Below the pieces are notes generated by a model. It saw nothing but the letters and a program-made list of their open reading frames with translations, was not told the origin of the DNA and did no database searches. From Balaenoptera acutorostrata (taxonomy: Eukaryota; Chordata; Mammalia; Artiodactyla; Balaenopteridae), in the NCBI RefSeq assembly GCF_949987535.1, contig NC_080078.1, positions 32,074,942-32,138,941 on the forward strand: a stretch of DNA of 64,000 bases, in the 5' to 3' direction. Of this stretch, positions 41,713 through 52,934 are shown one piece after another. Both the position numbers and the translations under genes were made by a program. Within the stretch, counting starts at the first letter, position 1; each line of letters begins with the position of its first letter.

Positions 41713-43387
41713 AGAGAATCCTAACGTGATTTCTTCATAATGGGTGTGTTCCTTATCTTATCCTAGTGTCTAAACTCTTCTCCATGGCAGGACCCACAAA
41801 TATTCCTTTACGTGCTAAGGGGTATCTAGAGAGTGGGATAGGTTTAATAACTACCCTAAACCTAACGCGTACCCTAACCCTAACCCCTACCCTAACCCTA
41901 ACGCGTACCCTAATCCTAACCCGTACCCTAAACCGAGCCCTAACCCGAACACTAACCCTAAACCTAACCCTAACCCATAACCTACGCCTTACCCGAACCC
42001 CTCCCTGAACCCGTACCCGAAGCCGTACCCTAACCCTCACCCTAACCCTAACGCTAACACTAAGCTACCCTTGACTGCTTCTGCCTCCAATAGATTTCCT
42101 AAGCACTAGTGTTTTAAGGAACAGGTTAAAAAGAGAATCCTAATGTGATTTCTTGATAATGGGTGTGTTCCTTATCTTATCCTAGTGTCTAAACTCTTCT
42201 CCATGGCTAGACCCCCAAATAATATTCCTTTACGTGCTAAGGGGTATCTAGAGAGTGGGATAGGTTTAATAACTACCCTAACCCTAACGCGTACCCAACC
42301 CTAACCCCTACCCTAACCCAAACGCGTACCCTAATCCTAACCCGTACCCTAAACCGAGCCGTAACCCTAACACTAACCCTAACCCTAACCCATACCCTAC
42401 TCCGTACCCGATCCCCTCCCCAAACCCGTACCCTAAGCCATACCCTAACCCTCACCCTCACCCTAAACCTAACCCTAAGCTACCCTTGACTGCTTCTGCC
42501 TCCAATAGATTTCCTAAGCACTAGTGTTTTAAGGAACAAGTTAAAAAGATAATCCTAATGTGATTTCTTCATAATGGGTGTGTTCCTTATGTTATCCTAG
42601 TGTCTAAACTCTTCTCCATGGCAGGACCCACAAATAATATTCCTTTACGTGCTAAGGGGTATCTAGAGAGTGGGATAGGTTTAATAACTACCCTAACCCT
42701 AATGCGTACCCTAACCCTAACCCCTACCCCAACCCTAACGCATACCCTAACCCTAACGCGTACCCTAAACCGAGCCCTAACCCTAACACTAACCCTAACC
42801 CTAACCCTTACCCATACACTACGCCGTACCTGAACCCCTCCCCGAACCCGTACCCTAAGCCGTACCCTAACCCTCACCCTAACCCTAACCCTTACCCTAA
42901 GCTACCCTTGACTGCTTCTGCCTTAAATAGATTTCCTAAGCACTAGTGTTTTAAGGAACAAGTTAAAAAGAGAATCCTAATGTGATTTCTTCATAATGGG
43001 TGTGTTCCTTATCTTATCCTATTGTCTGAACTCTTCTCCATGGCAGGACCCACAAATATTCCTTTAGGTGCTAAGGGGTATCTAGAGAGTGGGATAGCTT
43101 TAATAACTACCCTAAACCTAACGCGTACCCTAACCCTAACCCCTACCCTAACCCTAACGCGTACCCTAATCCTAACCCGTACCCTAAACCGAGCCCTATC
43201 CCGAACACTAACCCTATCCCTAACCCTAACCCATACCCTACGCCTTACCCGAACCCCTCCCTGAACCCGTACCCGAAGCCGTACCCTAACCCTCACCCTA
43301 ACCCTAACGCTAACACTAAGCTACCCTTGACTGCTTCTGCCTCCAATAGATTTCCTAAGCACTAGTGTTTTAAGGAACAGGTTAAAA

Positions 43388-43809
43388 AGAGAATCCTAAT
43401 GTGATTTCTTGATAATGGGTGTGTTCCTTATCTTATCCTAGTGTCTAAACTCTTCTCCATGGCTGGACCCCCAAATAATATTCCTTTACGTGCTAAGGGG
43501 TATCTAGAGAGTGGGATAGGTTTAATAACTACCCTAACCCTAACGCGTACCCTAACCCTAACCCCTACCCTAACCCTAACGCGTACCCTTATCCTAACCC
43601 GTACCCTATACGGAGCCCTAACCCTAACACTAACCCTAACCCTAACCCTAACCCATACCCTACGCCGTACCGGAACCCCTCCCCGAACCCGTACCCTAAG
43701 CCATACCCTAAACCTCACCCTAACCCTAACCCTAACCCTAAGCTACCCTTGACTGCTTCTGCCTCCAATATATTTCCTAAGCACTAGTGTTTTAAGGAAC
43801 AAGTTAAAA
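43388..43809 (+). repeat. Single monomer joining the E and F families
   Basis: Anchor at 43441. It is close to the consensus, with a private CCCTATACGGAGCC at about 43605 and TACCGGAACCCC at about 43669. I see no partner copy for it. Confidence 0.8.
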
Positions 43810-46800
43810 AGAGAATCCTAATGTGATTTCTTGATAATGGGTGTGTTCCTTATCTTATCCTAGTGTCTAAACTCTTCTCTTTGGCTGGACCCCCAAATAA
43901 TATTCCTTTACGTGGTAAGGGGTATCTAGAGAGTGGGATAGGTTTAATAACTACCCTAACCCTAACGCGTGCCCTAACCCTAACCCCTACCCTAACCCTA
44001 ACGCGTACCCTAATCCTAAACCGTACCCTAAACCGAGCCCTAAGCCTTACACGAACCCTAACCCTAACCCTAACCCATACCCTACGCCATACCCGAACCC
44101 CTCCCCGAACTCGTAACCTAAGCCGTACCCTAACCCTCACCCTAACCCTAACCCTAACCCTAAGCTACCCTTGACTGCTTCTGCCTACAATAGATTTCCT
44201 AAGCACTAGTGTCTTAAGGAACAAGTTAAAAAGAGAATCCTAATGTGATTTCTTGATAATGGGTGTGTTCCTTATATTATCCTAGTGTCTAATCTCTTCT
44301 CCATGGCTGGACCCCCAAATAATATTCCTTTACGTGCTAAGGGGTATCTAGAGAGTGGGATAGGTTTAATAAGTACCCTAACCCTAATGCGTACCCAACC
44401 CTATCACCTACCCTAACCCTAACGCGTACCCTAATCCTAACCCGTACCCTAAACCGAGCCCTAACCCTAACACTAACCCTAACCCTAACCCTAATCCATA
44501 CCCTACGCCGTATCCGAACCCCTCCCCGAACCCGTACCATAAGCCGTACCCTAAACCTCACCCTAACCCTAAGCCTAACCCTAAGCTACCCTTGATTGCT
44601 TCTGTCTCCAATAGATTTCCTAAGCACTAGTGTTTTAAGGAACAGGTTAAAAAGAGAATCCTAATGTGATTTCCTGATCATGGGTGTGTTCCTTATCTTA
44701 TCCTAGTGTCTAAACTCTTCTCCATGGCTGGACCCCCAAATAATATTCCTTTACGTGCTAAGGGGTATCTAGAGAGTGGGATAGGTTTAATAACTACCCT
44801 AACCCTAACGCGTACCCTAATCCTAACCCGTACCCTAAACCGAGCCCTAACCCTAACACTAACACTAACCCTAACCCTAACCCATACCCTACCACGTTCC
44901 CGAACCCCTCCCCGAACCCGGACCGTAAGCCATACCCTAACCCTCACCCTAACCCTAACCCTAACCCTAAGCTACCCTTGACTGCTTCTGCCTCCAATAC
45001 ATTTCCTAAGCACTAGTGTTTTAAGGAACAGGTTAAAAAGAGAATCCTAATGTGATTTCTTGATAATGGGTGTGTTCCTTATCTTATCCTAGTGTGTAAA
45101 CTCTTCTCCATGGCTGGACCCCTAAATAATATTCCTTTACGTGCTAAGGGGTATCTAGATAGTGGGATAGTTTTAATAACTACCCTAACCCTAACGCGTA
45201 CCCTAACCCTAACCCATACCCTAACCCTAACGCGTACCCTAATCCTAACCCCTACCCTAAACCGAGCCCTAACCCTAACACTAACCCTAACCCTAACCCA
45301 TACCCTACGCCGTACCCCATCCCCTCCCCAAACCCGTACCCTAAGCCGTACCCTAAACCTCACCGTAAACCTAACCCTAACCCTAAGCTACCCTTGACTG
45401 CTTCTGACTCCAATAGATTTCCTAAGCACTAGTGATTTAAAGAACAGGTTAAAAAGAGAATCCTAATGTGATTTCTTGATAATGGGTGTGTTCCTTATCT
45501 TATCCTAGTGTCTAAACTCTTCTCCATGGCTGGACCTCCAACTAATATACCTTTACGTGCTAAGGGGTATCTAGAGAGTGGGATAGGTTTAATAACTACC
45601 CTAACCCTAACGCGTACCCTAACCCTAACCCCTACCCTAACCCTAACGCGTACCCTAATCCTAACCCGTACCCTAAACCGAGGCCTAACCCTAACACTAA
45701 CCCTAACCCTAACCCTAATCCATACCCTACGCCTTACCCGAACCCCTCCCCGAACCCGTACCCTAAGCCGTACCCTAACCCTCACCCTAACCCTAACCCT
45801 AACACTAAGCTACCCTTGACTGCTTCTGCCTCCAATATATTTCCTAAGCACTAGTGTTTTAAGGGACATGTTAAAAAGAGAATCCTAATGTGATTTCTTG
45901 ATAATGGGTTTGTTCCTTATCTTATCCTAGTGTCTAAACTCTTCTCCTTGGCTGGACACCCAAATAATATTCCTTTACGTGCTAAGGGGTATCTAGAGAG
46001 TGGGATAGGTTTAATAACTACCCTAACCCTAACGCGTACCCTAACCCTAACCCCTACCATAACCCTAACGCGTACCCTAATCCTAACCCATACCCTAAAC
46101 CGAGCCCTAACCCTAACAATGACCCTCACCCCAACCCTAACACATACCCTACGCCTTACCCGAACCCCTCACCGAACCCGTACCCTAAGCCGTACCCTAA
46201 CCCTCAACCTAAACCTAACCCTAACACTAAGCTACCCTTGACTGCTTCTGCCTCCAATAGATTTCCTAAGCACTAGTGTTTTAAGGAACAGGTTAAAAAG
46301 AGAATCTTAATGTGATTTCTTGATAATGGGTGTGTTCCTTATGTTATCCTAGTGTCTAAACTCTTCTCCATGGCTGGACCCCCAAATAATATTCCTTTAC
46401 CTGCTAAGGGGTATCTAGAGAGTGGGATAGGTTTAATAACTTCCCTAACCCTAACGTGTACCTTAACTCTAACCCCTACCCTAACCCTAACGCGTACCCT
46501 AATCCTAACCCGTACCCTAAACCGAGGCCTAACCCTAACACTAACCCTAACCCTAACCCTAACCCATACCCTCCGCCTTACCCGAACCCCTCCCCGAACC
46601 CGTACCCTAAGCCGTACCCTAACCCTCACCCTAACCCTAAGCCCAAAACTAAGCTACCCTTGACTGCTTCTGCCTCCAATATATTTCCTAAGCACTAGTG
46701 TTTTAAGGAACAAGTTAAAAAGAGAATCCTAATGTGATTTCTTGATAATGGGGGTGTTCCGTATCTTATCCTAGTGTCTAAACTCTTCTCCATGGCTGGA

Positions 46801-47967
46801 CCCGGAAATAATATTCCTTTACGTGCTAAGGGGTATCTAGAGAGTGGGATAGGTTTAATAACTACCCTAACTCTAACATGTACCCTAACCCTAAACCCTA
46901 CCTTAACCCAAACGCGTACCCTAATCCTAACCCGTACCCTAAACCGAGCCATAACCCTAACACTAACCCTAACACTAACCCTAACCCATACCCTACTCCG
47001 TACCCGATCCCCCCCCAAACCCGTACCCTAAGCCATACCCTAACCCTCACCCTCACCCTAAACCTAACCCTAAGCTACCCTTGACTGCTTCTGCCTCCAA
47101 TAGATTTTCTAAGCACTAGTGTTTTAAGGAACAAGTTAAAAAGAGAATCCTAATGTGATTTCTTCATAATGGGAGTGTTCCTTATCTTATCCTAGTGTCT
47201 AAACTCTTCTCCATGGCAGGACCCACAAATAATATTCCTTTACGTGCTAAGGGGTATCTAGAGAGTGGGATTGGTTTAATAACTACCCTAACTCTAACGC
47301 GTACCATAACCCTAACCCCTTCCCTAACCCAAACGCGTACCCTAATCCTAACCCGTACCCTAAACCGAGCCATAACCCTAACACTAACCCTAACCCTAAG
47401 CCTAACACATACCCTACTCCCTACCCGATCCCCTCCCCAAACCCGTACCCTAAGCCGTACCCTAACCCTCACCCTAACCCTAACCCTAACACTAAGCTAC
47501 CCTTGACTGCTTCTGCCTCCAATAGATTTCCTAAGCACTAGTGTTTTAAGGAACAGGTTAAAATGAGAATCCTAATGTGATTTCTTCATAATGGGTGTGT
47601 TCCTTATCTTATCCTAGTGTCTAAACTCTTCTCCATGGCAGGACCCACAAATAATATTCCTTTACGTGCTAAGTGGTATCTAGAGAGTGGGACTGGTTTA
47701 ATAACTACCCTAACCCTAATGCGTACCCTAACCCTAACCCCTACCCTAACCCAAACGCGTAACCTAAACCGAGCCCTAAACCTAACACTTACCCTAACCC
47801 TAAACCTAACACATACCCTACGCCCTACCCGAACCCCTCCCCGAACCCGTACCCTAAGCCGTACCCTAACCCTCACCCTAACCCTAACCCTAACACTAAG
47901 CTACCCTTGACTGCTTCTGCCTCCAATAGATTTCCTAAGCACTAGTGTTTTAAGTAACAGGTTAAAA
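43810..47967 (+). repeat. Ten-monomer block F1 (4158 bp)
   Basis: Anchors are at 43863, 44285, 44706, 45092, 45508, 45930, 46352, 46774, 47195 and 47617. Its first 1.8 kb recurs exactly 4158 bp downstream. Marks include CGCGTGCCC, CCTTACACGAACCC, GTCTTAAGG, GTCTAATCTC, TTCCTGATCATGGG and CAATACATTTCC. Confidence 0.92.
44653..45038 (+). repeat. Short 386-bp monomer lacking one 36-bp super-unit
   Basis: The hexamer domain goes directly from the first CGCGTA unit to CCCTAATCC, losing exactly one 36-bp step. The same form is at 48811-49196 and 58681-59066. Spacer marks TTCCTGATCATGGG and CAATACATTTCC travel with it. Confidence 0.87.
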
Positions 47968-50900
47968 AGAGAATCCTAATGTGATTTCTTGATAATGGGT
48001 GTGTTCCTTATCTTATCCTAGTGTCTAAACTCTTCTCCATGGCTGGACCCCCAAATAATATTCCTTTACGTGCTAAGGGGTATCTAGAGAGTGGGATAGG
48101 TTTAATAACTACCCTAACCCTAACGCGTGCCCTAACCCTAACCCCTACCCTAACCCTAACGCGTACCCTAATCCTAAACCGTACCCTAAACCGAGCCCTA
48201 AGCCTTACACGAACCCTAACCCTAACCCTAACCCATACCCTACGCCATATCCGAACCCCTCCCCGAACCCGTAACCTAAGCCGTACCCTAACCCTCACCC
48301 TAACCCTAACCCTAACCCTAAGCTACCCTTGACTGCTTCTGCCTACAATAGATTTCCTAAGCACTAGTGTCTTAAGGAACAAGTTAAAAAGAGAATCCTA
48401 ATGTGATTTCTTGATAATGGGTGTGTTCCTTATATTATCCTAGTGTCTAATCTCTTCTCCATGGCTGGACCCCCAAATAATATTCCTTTACGTGCTAAGG
48501 GGTATCTAGAGAGTGGGATAGGTTTAATAAGTACCCTAACCCTAATGCGTACCCAACCCTATCCCCTACCCTAACCCTAACGCGTACCCTAATCCTAACC
48601 CGTACCCTCAACCGAGCCCTAACCCTAACACTAACCCTAACCCTAACCCTAATCCATACCCTACGCCGTATCCGAACCCCTCCCCAAACCCGTACCATAA
48701 GCCGTACCCTAAACCTCACCCTAACCCTAAGCCTAACCCTAAGCTACCCTTGATTGCTTCTGTCTCCAATAGATTTCCTAAGCACTAGTGTTTTAAGGAA
48801 CAGGTTAAAAAGAGAATCCTAATGTGATTTCCTGATCATGGGTGTGTTCCTTATCTTATCCTAGTGTCTAAACTCTTCTCCATGGCTGGACCCCCAAATA
48901 ATATTCCTTTACGTGCTAAGGGGTATCTAGAGAGTGGGATAGGTTTAATAACTACCCTAACCCTAACGCGTACCCTAATCCTAACCCGTACCCTAAACCG
49001 AGCCCTAACCCTAACACTAACACTAACCCTAACCCTAACCCATACCCTACCCCGTTTCCGAACCCCTCCCCGAACCCGGACCGTAAGCCGTACCCTAACC
49101 CTCACCCTAACCCTAACCCTAACCCTAAGCTACCCTTGACTGCTTCTGCCTCCAATACATTTCCTAAGCACTAGTGTTTTAAGGAACAGGTTAAAAAGAG
49201 AATCCTAATGTGATTTCTTGATAATGGGTGTGTTCCTTATCTTATCCTAGTGTGTAAACTCTTCTCCATGGCTGGACCCCTAAATAATATTCCTTTACGT
49301 GCTAAGGGGTATCTAGATAGTGGGATAGGTTTAATAACTACCCTAACCCTAACGCGTACCCTAACCCTAACCCATACCCTAACCCTAACGCGTACCCTAA
49401 TCCTAAACCCTACCCTAAACCGAGCCCTAACCCTAACACTAACCCTAACCCTAACCCATACCCTACGCCGTACCCCATCCCCTCCCCAAACCCGTACCCT
49501 AAGCCGTACCCTAAACCTCACCGTAAACCTAACCCTAACCCTAAGCTACCCTTGACTGCTTCTGACTCCAATAGATTTCCTAAGCACTAGTGATTTAAAG
49601 AACAGGTTAAAAAGAGAATCCTAATGTGATTTCTTGATATTGGGTGTGTTCCTTATCTTATCCTAGTGTCTAAACTCTTCTCCACGGCTGGACCTCCAAC
49701 TAATATACCTTTACGTGCTAAGGGTTATCTAGAGAGTGGGATAGGTTTAATAACTACCCTAACCCTAACGCGTACCCTAACCCTAACCCCTACCCTAACC
49801 CTAACGCGTACCCTAAACCGAGCCCTAACCCTAACACTAACCCTATCCCTAACCCATAACCTACGCCTTACCCGAACCCCTCCCCGAACCCGTACCCTAA
49901 GCCGTCCCCTAACCCTCACCCTAAACCTAACCCTAACCCTAAGCTACCCTTGACTGCTTCTGCCTCCAATAGATTTCCTAAGCACTAGTGTTTTAAGGAA
50001 CAAGTTAAAAAGAGAATCCTAATGTGATTTCTTGATAATGGGTGTGTTCCTTATCTTATCCTAGTTTCTAAACTCTTCTCCATGGCTGGACTCCCAAATA
50101 CTATTCCTTTACATGCTAAGGGGTATCTAGAGAGTGGGATAGGTTTAATAACTACCCTAACCCTAACGCGTACCCTAACCCTAACCCCTACCCTAAGCCT
50201 AACGCGTACCCTAATCCTAACCCGTACCCTAAACCGAGCCCTAAGCCTAACACTAACCCTAACCCTAACCCTAACCCATACCCTACGCCGTACCCGAACC
50301 CCTCCCCGAACCCGTACCCTAAGCCGTACCCTAACCCTCACCCTAACCCTAACCCTAACCCTAAGCTACCCTTGACTGCTTCTGCCTCCAATAGATTTCC
50401 TAAGCACTAGTGTTTTAAGGAACAAGTTAAAAAGAGAATCCTAATGAGATTTCTTCATAATGGGTGTGTTCCTTATCTTATCCTAGTGTCTAAACTCTTC
50501 TCCATGGCAGGACCCACAAATAATATTCCTTTACGTGCTAAGGGGTATCTAGAGAGTGGGATAGGTTTAATAACTACTCTAACCCTAATGCATACCCTAA
50601 CCCTAACCCCTACCCTAACCCTAACGCGTACCCTAAATCGAGCCCTAAACCTAACACTAACCCTAACCCTAAACCTAACACATACCCTACGCCCCACCCG
50701 AACCCCTCTCCGAACCCGTATCCTAAGCCGTACCCTAACCCTCACCCTAACCCTAACCCTAACCCTAAGCTACCCTTGACTGCTTCTGCCCCCAATAGAT
50801 TTCCTAAGCACTAGTGATTTAAGGAACAGGGTAAAAAGAGAATCCTAATGTGATTTCTTGATAATGGGTGTGTTCCTTATCTTATCCTAGTGTCTAAACT

Positions 50901-51680
50901 CTTCTCCATGGCTGGACCCCCAAATAATATTCCTTTACGTGCTAAGGGGTATCTAGAGAGTGGGTTAGGTTCAATAACTACCCTAACTCTAACGCGTAAC
51001 CTAACCCTAACCCCTACCCTAACCCAAATGCATACCCTAATCCTAACCCGTACCCTAAACCAAGCCATAAACCTAACACTAACCCTAACCCTTACCCTAA
51101 CCCATACCGTACTCCGTACACGATCCCCTCGCCAAACCCGTACCCTAAGCCGTACCCTAACCCTCACCCTCACCCTAAACCTAACCCTAAGCTACCCTTC
51201 ACTGCTTCTGCCTCCAATAGATTTCCTAAGCACTAGTGTTTTAAGGAACAGGTTAAAAAGAGAATCCTAATGTGATTCCTTGATAATGGGTGTGTTCCTT
51301 ATGTTATCCTAGTGTCTAAACTCTTCTCCATGGCTGGACCCCCAAATAATATTCCTTTACGTGCTAAGGGGTATCTAGAGAGTGGGATAGGTTTAATAAC
51401 TACCCTAACCCTAACGCGTACCCTAACCCTAACCCCTAACCTAACCCTAAGCCGTACCCTAATCCTAACCCGTACCCTAAACCGAGCACAAACCCTAACA
51501 CTAACCCTAACCCTAACCCTAAACCACACCCTACGCCTTACCCGAACCCCTCCCCGAACCCGTACCCTAAGCCGTACCCTAACCCTCACCCTAACCCTAA
51601 CCCTAACACTAAGCTACCCTTGACTGCTTCTGCCTCCAATATATTTCCTAAGCACTAGTGTTTTAAGGAACAAGTTAAAA
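47968..51680 (+). repeat. Nine-monomer block F2
   Basis: Anchors are at 48021, 48443, 48864, 49250, 49666, 50064, 50486, 50890 and 51312. The first four repeat the start of F1. 49666 starts like 45508 (CTCCAACTAATATACC) and then becomes an 18-bp shorter type. The block recurs 9870 bp downstream as F2'. Confidence 0.92.
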
Positions 51681-52090
51681 AGAGAATCCTAATATGATTT
51701 CTTGATAATGGGTGTGTTCCTTATCTTATCCTAGTGTCTAAACTCTTCTCCTTGGCTGGACCCGCAAATAATATTCCTTTAAGTGCTAAGGGGTATCTAG
51801 AGAGTGGGATAGGTTTAATAACTACCCTAACCCTAACGCGTACTCTAACCCTAACCCCTACCCTAACCCTAACTCGTACCCTAATCCTAACCCGTACCCT
51901 AAACCGAGCCCTAACCCTAACCCTAACCCTAACCCATATCCTACGCCGTACCCGATCCTCTCCCCAAACCCGTACACTAAGCCGTACCCTAACCCTCACC
52001 CTAAACCTAACCCTAACCCTAAGCTACCCTTCACTGCTTCTGCCTCCAATAGATTTCCTAAGCACTAGTGTTTTAAGGAACAGGTTAAAA

Positions 52091-52232
52091 AGAGAATCCT
52101 AATGTGATTTCTTGATAATGGGTGTGTTCCTTATCTTATCCTAGTGTCTAAACTCTTCTCCATGGCTGGACCCCCAAATAATATTCCTTTACGTGCTAAG
52201 GGGTATCTAGAGAGTGGGATAGGTTTAATAAC
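52091..52232 (+). repeat. 5' spacer domain of the monomer
   Basis: This non-hexameric, AT-richer part is strongly conserved between copies. Landmarks in order are AGAGAATCCTAATGTG, the CTTATCTTATCC pair, the GTGTCTAAAC anchor at 52144, CCATGG, AATAATATTCC, TCTAGA and GGTTTAATAAC. It holds the sites that separate the G and C subfamilies. Some stretches (CTAAGGGG, GTGGGATAGG, AATGGGTGTG) loosely resemble G-strand telomeric DNA, but too weakly to claim descent. Confidence 0.85.
52113..52141 (-). promoter_or_regulatory. Cluster of GATA-type motifs in the spacer (possible)
   Basis: TGATAA is at 52113-52118 on +, and TTATCT (52131-52136) and TTATCC (52136-52141) give two overlapping GATAA cores on -. 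The set is repeated in most G-subfamily monomers. C-subfamily monomers read CTTCATAATG and lose the first site, and scattered copies lose one of the pair (TTAACTTATCC near 1276 and 24365, TTATATTATCC near 44273). Family knowledge: GATA factors bind WGATAR. Whether anything binds here is unknown. Confidence 0.25.
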
Positions 52233-52304
52233 TACCCTAACCCTAACGCGTACCCTAACCCTAACCCCTACCCTAACCCTAACGCGTACCCTAATCCTAA
52301 CCCG
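52233..52304 (+). repeat. 18-bp sub-repeat ladder inside the hexamer domain
   Basis: Four consecutive 18-bp units start at 52233, 52251, 52269 and 52287. Each is two CCCTAA-like hexamers plus a variable third hexamer ending CGCG, CCCC, CGCG and CCCG in turn. The alternation gives a 36-bp super-unit, which is the unit duplicated in the expanded monomers near 30290-30365 and 36295-36370. Confidence 0.88.
52246..52251. other. Recurrent ACGCGT palindrome (also at 52282-52287)
   Basis: ACGCGT lies at the junction of 18-bp sub-units and recurs one to three times in most monomers, with ATGCGT or ACGCAT as decay variants in some. It is an MluI site and equals the fungal MCB core. I claim only the sequence recurrence. 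A regulatory role is not supported. Confidence 0.7.
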
Positions 52305-52484
52305 TACCCTAAACCGAGGCCTAACCCTAACACTAACCCTAACCCTAACCCTAACCCATACCCTACGCCTTACCCGAACCCCTCCCCGAACCCGTACCCT
52401 AAGCCGTACCCTAACCCTCACCCTAACCCTAACCCTAACACTAAGCTACCCTTGACTGCTTCTGCCTCCAATAGATTTCCTAAG

Positions 52485-52492
52485 CACTAGTG
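52485..52492. other. Conserved CACTAGTG palindrome in the 3' spacer
   Basis: This 8-bp perfect palindrome (SpeI core) ends most monomers just before TTTTAAGGAACA. It is degenerate in a minority: CACTAATG near 400, 6143 and 15701, CACTAGAG near 31501, 36111 and 53330. These variants are useful lineage tags for related monomers. Confidence 0.75.
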
Positions 52493-52512
52493 TTTTAAGG
52501 GACATGTTAAAA

Positions 52513-52934
52513 AGAGAATCCTAATGTGATTTCTTGATAATGGGTTTGTTCCTTATCTTATCCTAGTGTCTAAACTCTTCTCCTTGGCTGGACACCCAAA
52601 TAATATTCCTTTACGTGCTAAGGGGTATCTAGAGAGTGGGATAGGTTTAATAACTTCCCTAACCCTAACGTGTACCTTAACTCTAACCCCTACCCTAACA
52701 CTAACGCGTACCCTAATCCTAACCCGTACCCTAAACCGAGGCCTAACCCTAACACTAACCCTAACCCTAACCCTAACCCATAGCCTACGCCTTACCCGAA
52801 CCCCTCCCCGAACCCGTACCCTAAGCCGTACCCTAACCCTCACCCTAACCCTAACCCCAAAACTAAGCTACCCTTGACTGCTTCTGCCTCCAATATATTT
52901 CCTAAGCACTAGTGTTTTAAGGAACAAGTTAAAA
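52513..52934 (+). repeat. Hybrid monomer (45930 type 5', 46352 type 3')
   Basis: TGGGTTTGTTCC and GGACACCC come from the 45930 type. CTTCCCTAACC, AACGTGTACC and CCCCAAAACTAAGC come from the 46352 type. In F1 and F1' the two parents are adjacent, so this is a one-monomer collapse. Confidence 0.85.

Larger units (their letters stand above)
39942..43387 (+). repeat. Eight-monomer block E4 with hybrid monomers
   Basis: Anchors are at 39995, 40417, 40838, 41260, 41766, 42185, 42600 and 43022 (TTG variant). It starts as a copy of E3 and then departs through the hybrid 40838 and the expanded hybrid 41260. 41766 and 43022 are both of the three-base-deletion subfamily also seen at 31048 and 39154. 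Confidence 0.85.
52233..52450 (+). repeat. Degenerate CCCTAA (telomere-type) hexamer domain
   Basis: About 36 hexamers in nearly constant 6-bp phase. TACCC begins at 52233, 52251, 52269, 52287, 52305, 52359, 52371, 52395 and 52407, all spaced by multiples of 6. Pure CCCTAA runs (four perfect units around 52334-52357) alternate with fixed variants such as CGCGTA, CCCGTA, ACCGAG and CCCGAA. The same variants sit at the same places in most other copies. The block was therefore copied with the spacer and not freshly added by telomerase. TAACCCTAA, the complement of the vertebrate TRF1/TRF2 core, occurs repeatedly. Confidence 0.92.
52091..52512 (+). repeat. Reference 422-bp monomer (G subfamily)
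   Basis: This copy is close to what I read as the consensus and is used to describe the unit. Order: 5' spacer at 52091-52232, telomere-like hexamer domain at 52233-52450, 3' spacer at 52451-52512. Because copies are tandem, the two spacer parts form one continuous spacer of about 204 bp between hexamer domains. It carries the G-subfamily marks CTTGATAATGGG at about 52111 and ATGGCTGGACCCCC at about 52162. Confidence 0.9.

Noticed and set aside
52246..52251. ACGCGT as a cell-cycle (MCB) promoter element
   Set aside because: It arises from the hexamer variant CGCGTA in the 18-bp register, and there is no gene nearby to regulate.
52131..52421. Antisense frame of about 96 codons, Arg-Val rich (first complete at 463-747)
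   Set aside because: It is the reverse reading of the hexamers (AGGGTT gives Arg-Val) followed by spacer. The length is set by the repeat, and changes between copies show no bias to silent sites that I can see.
52144..52455. Recurrent + frame of about 103 codons starting at the GTG anchor (first at 54-365, repeated in most monomers)
   Set aside because: It begins at a GTG, runs out of the spacer into Leu-Thr repeats made by the hexamers, and is broken by single-base changes in copies such as 2115 and 7891. Monomer length is usually not a multiple of three. No domain, no conserved start context, and the same region is also open on the other strand.
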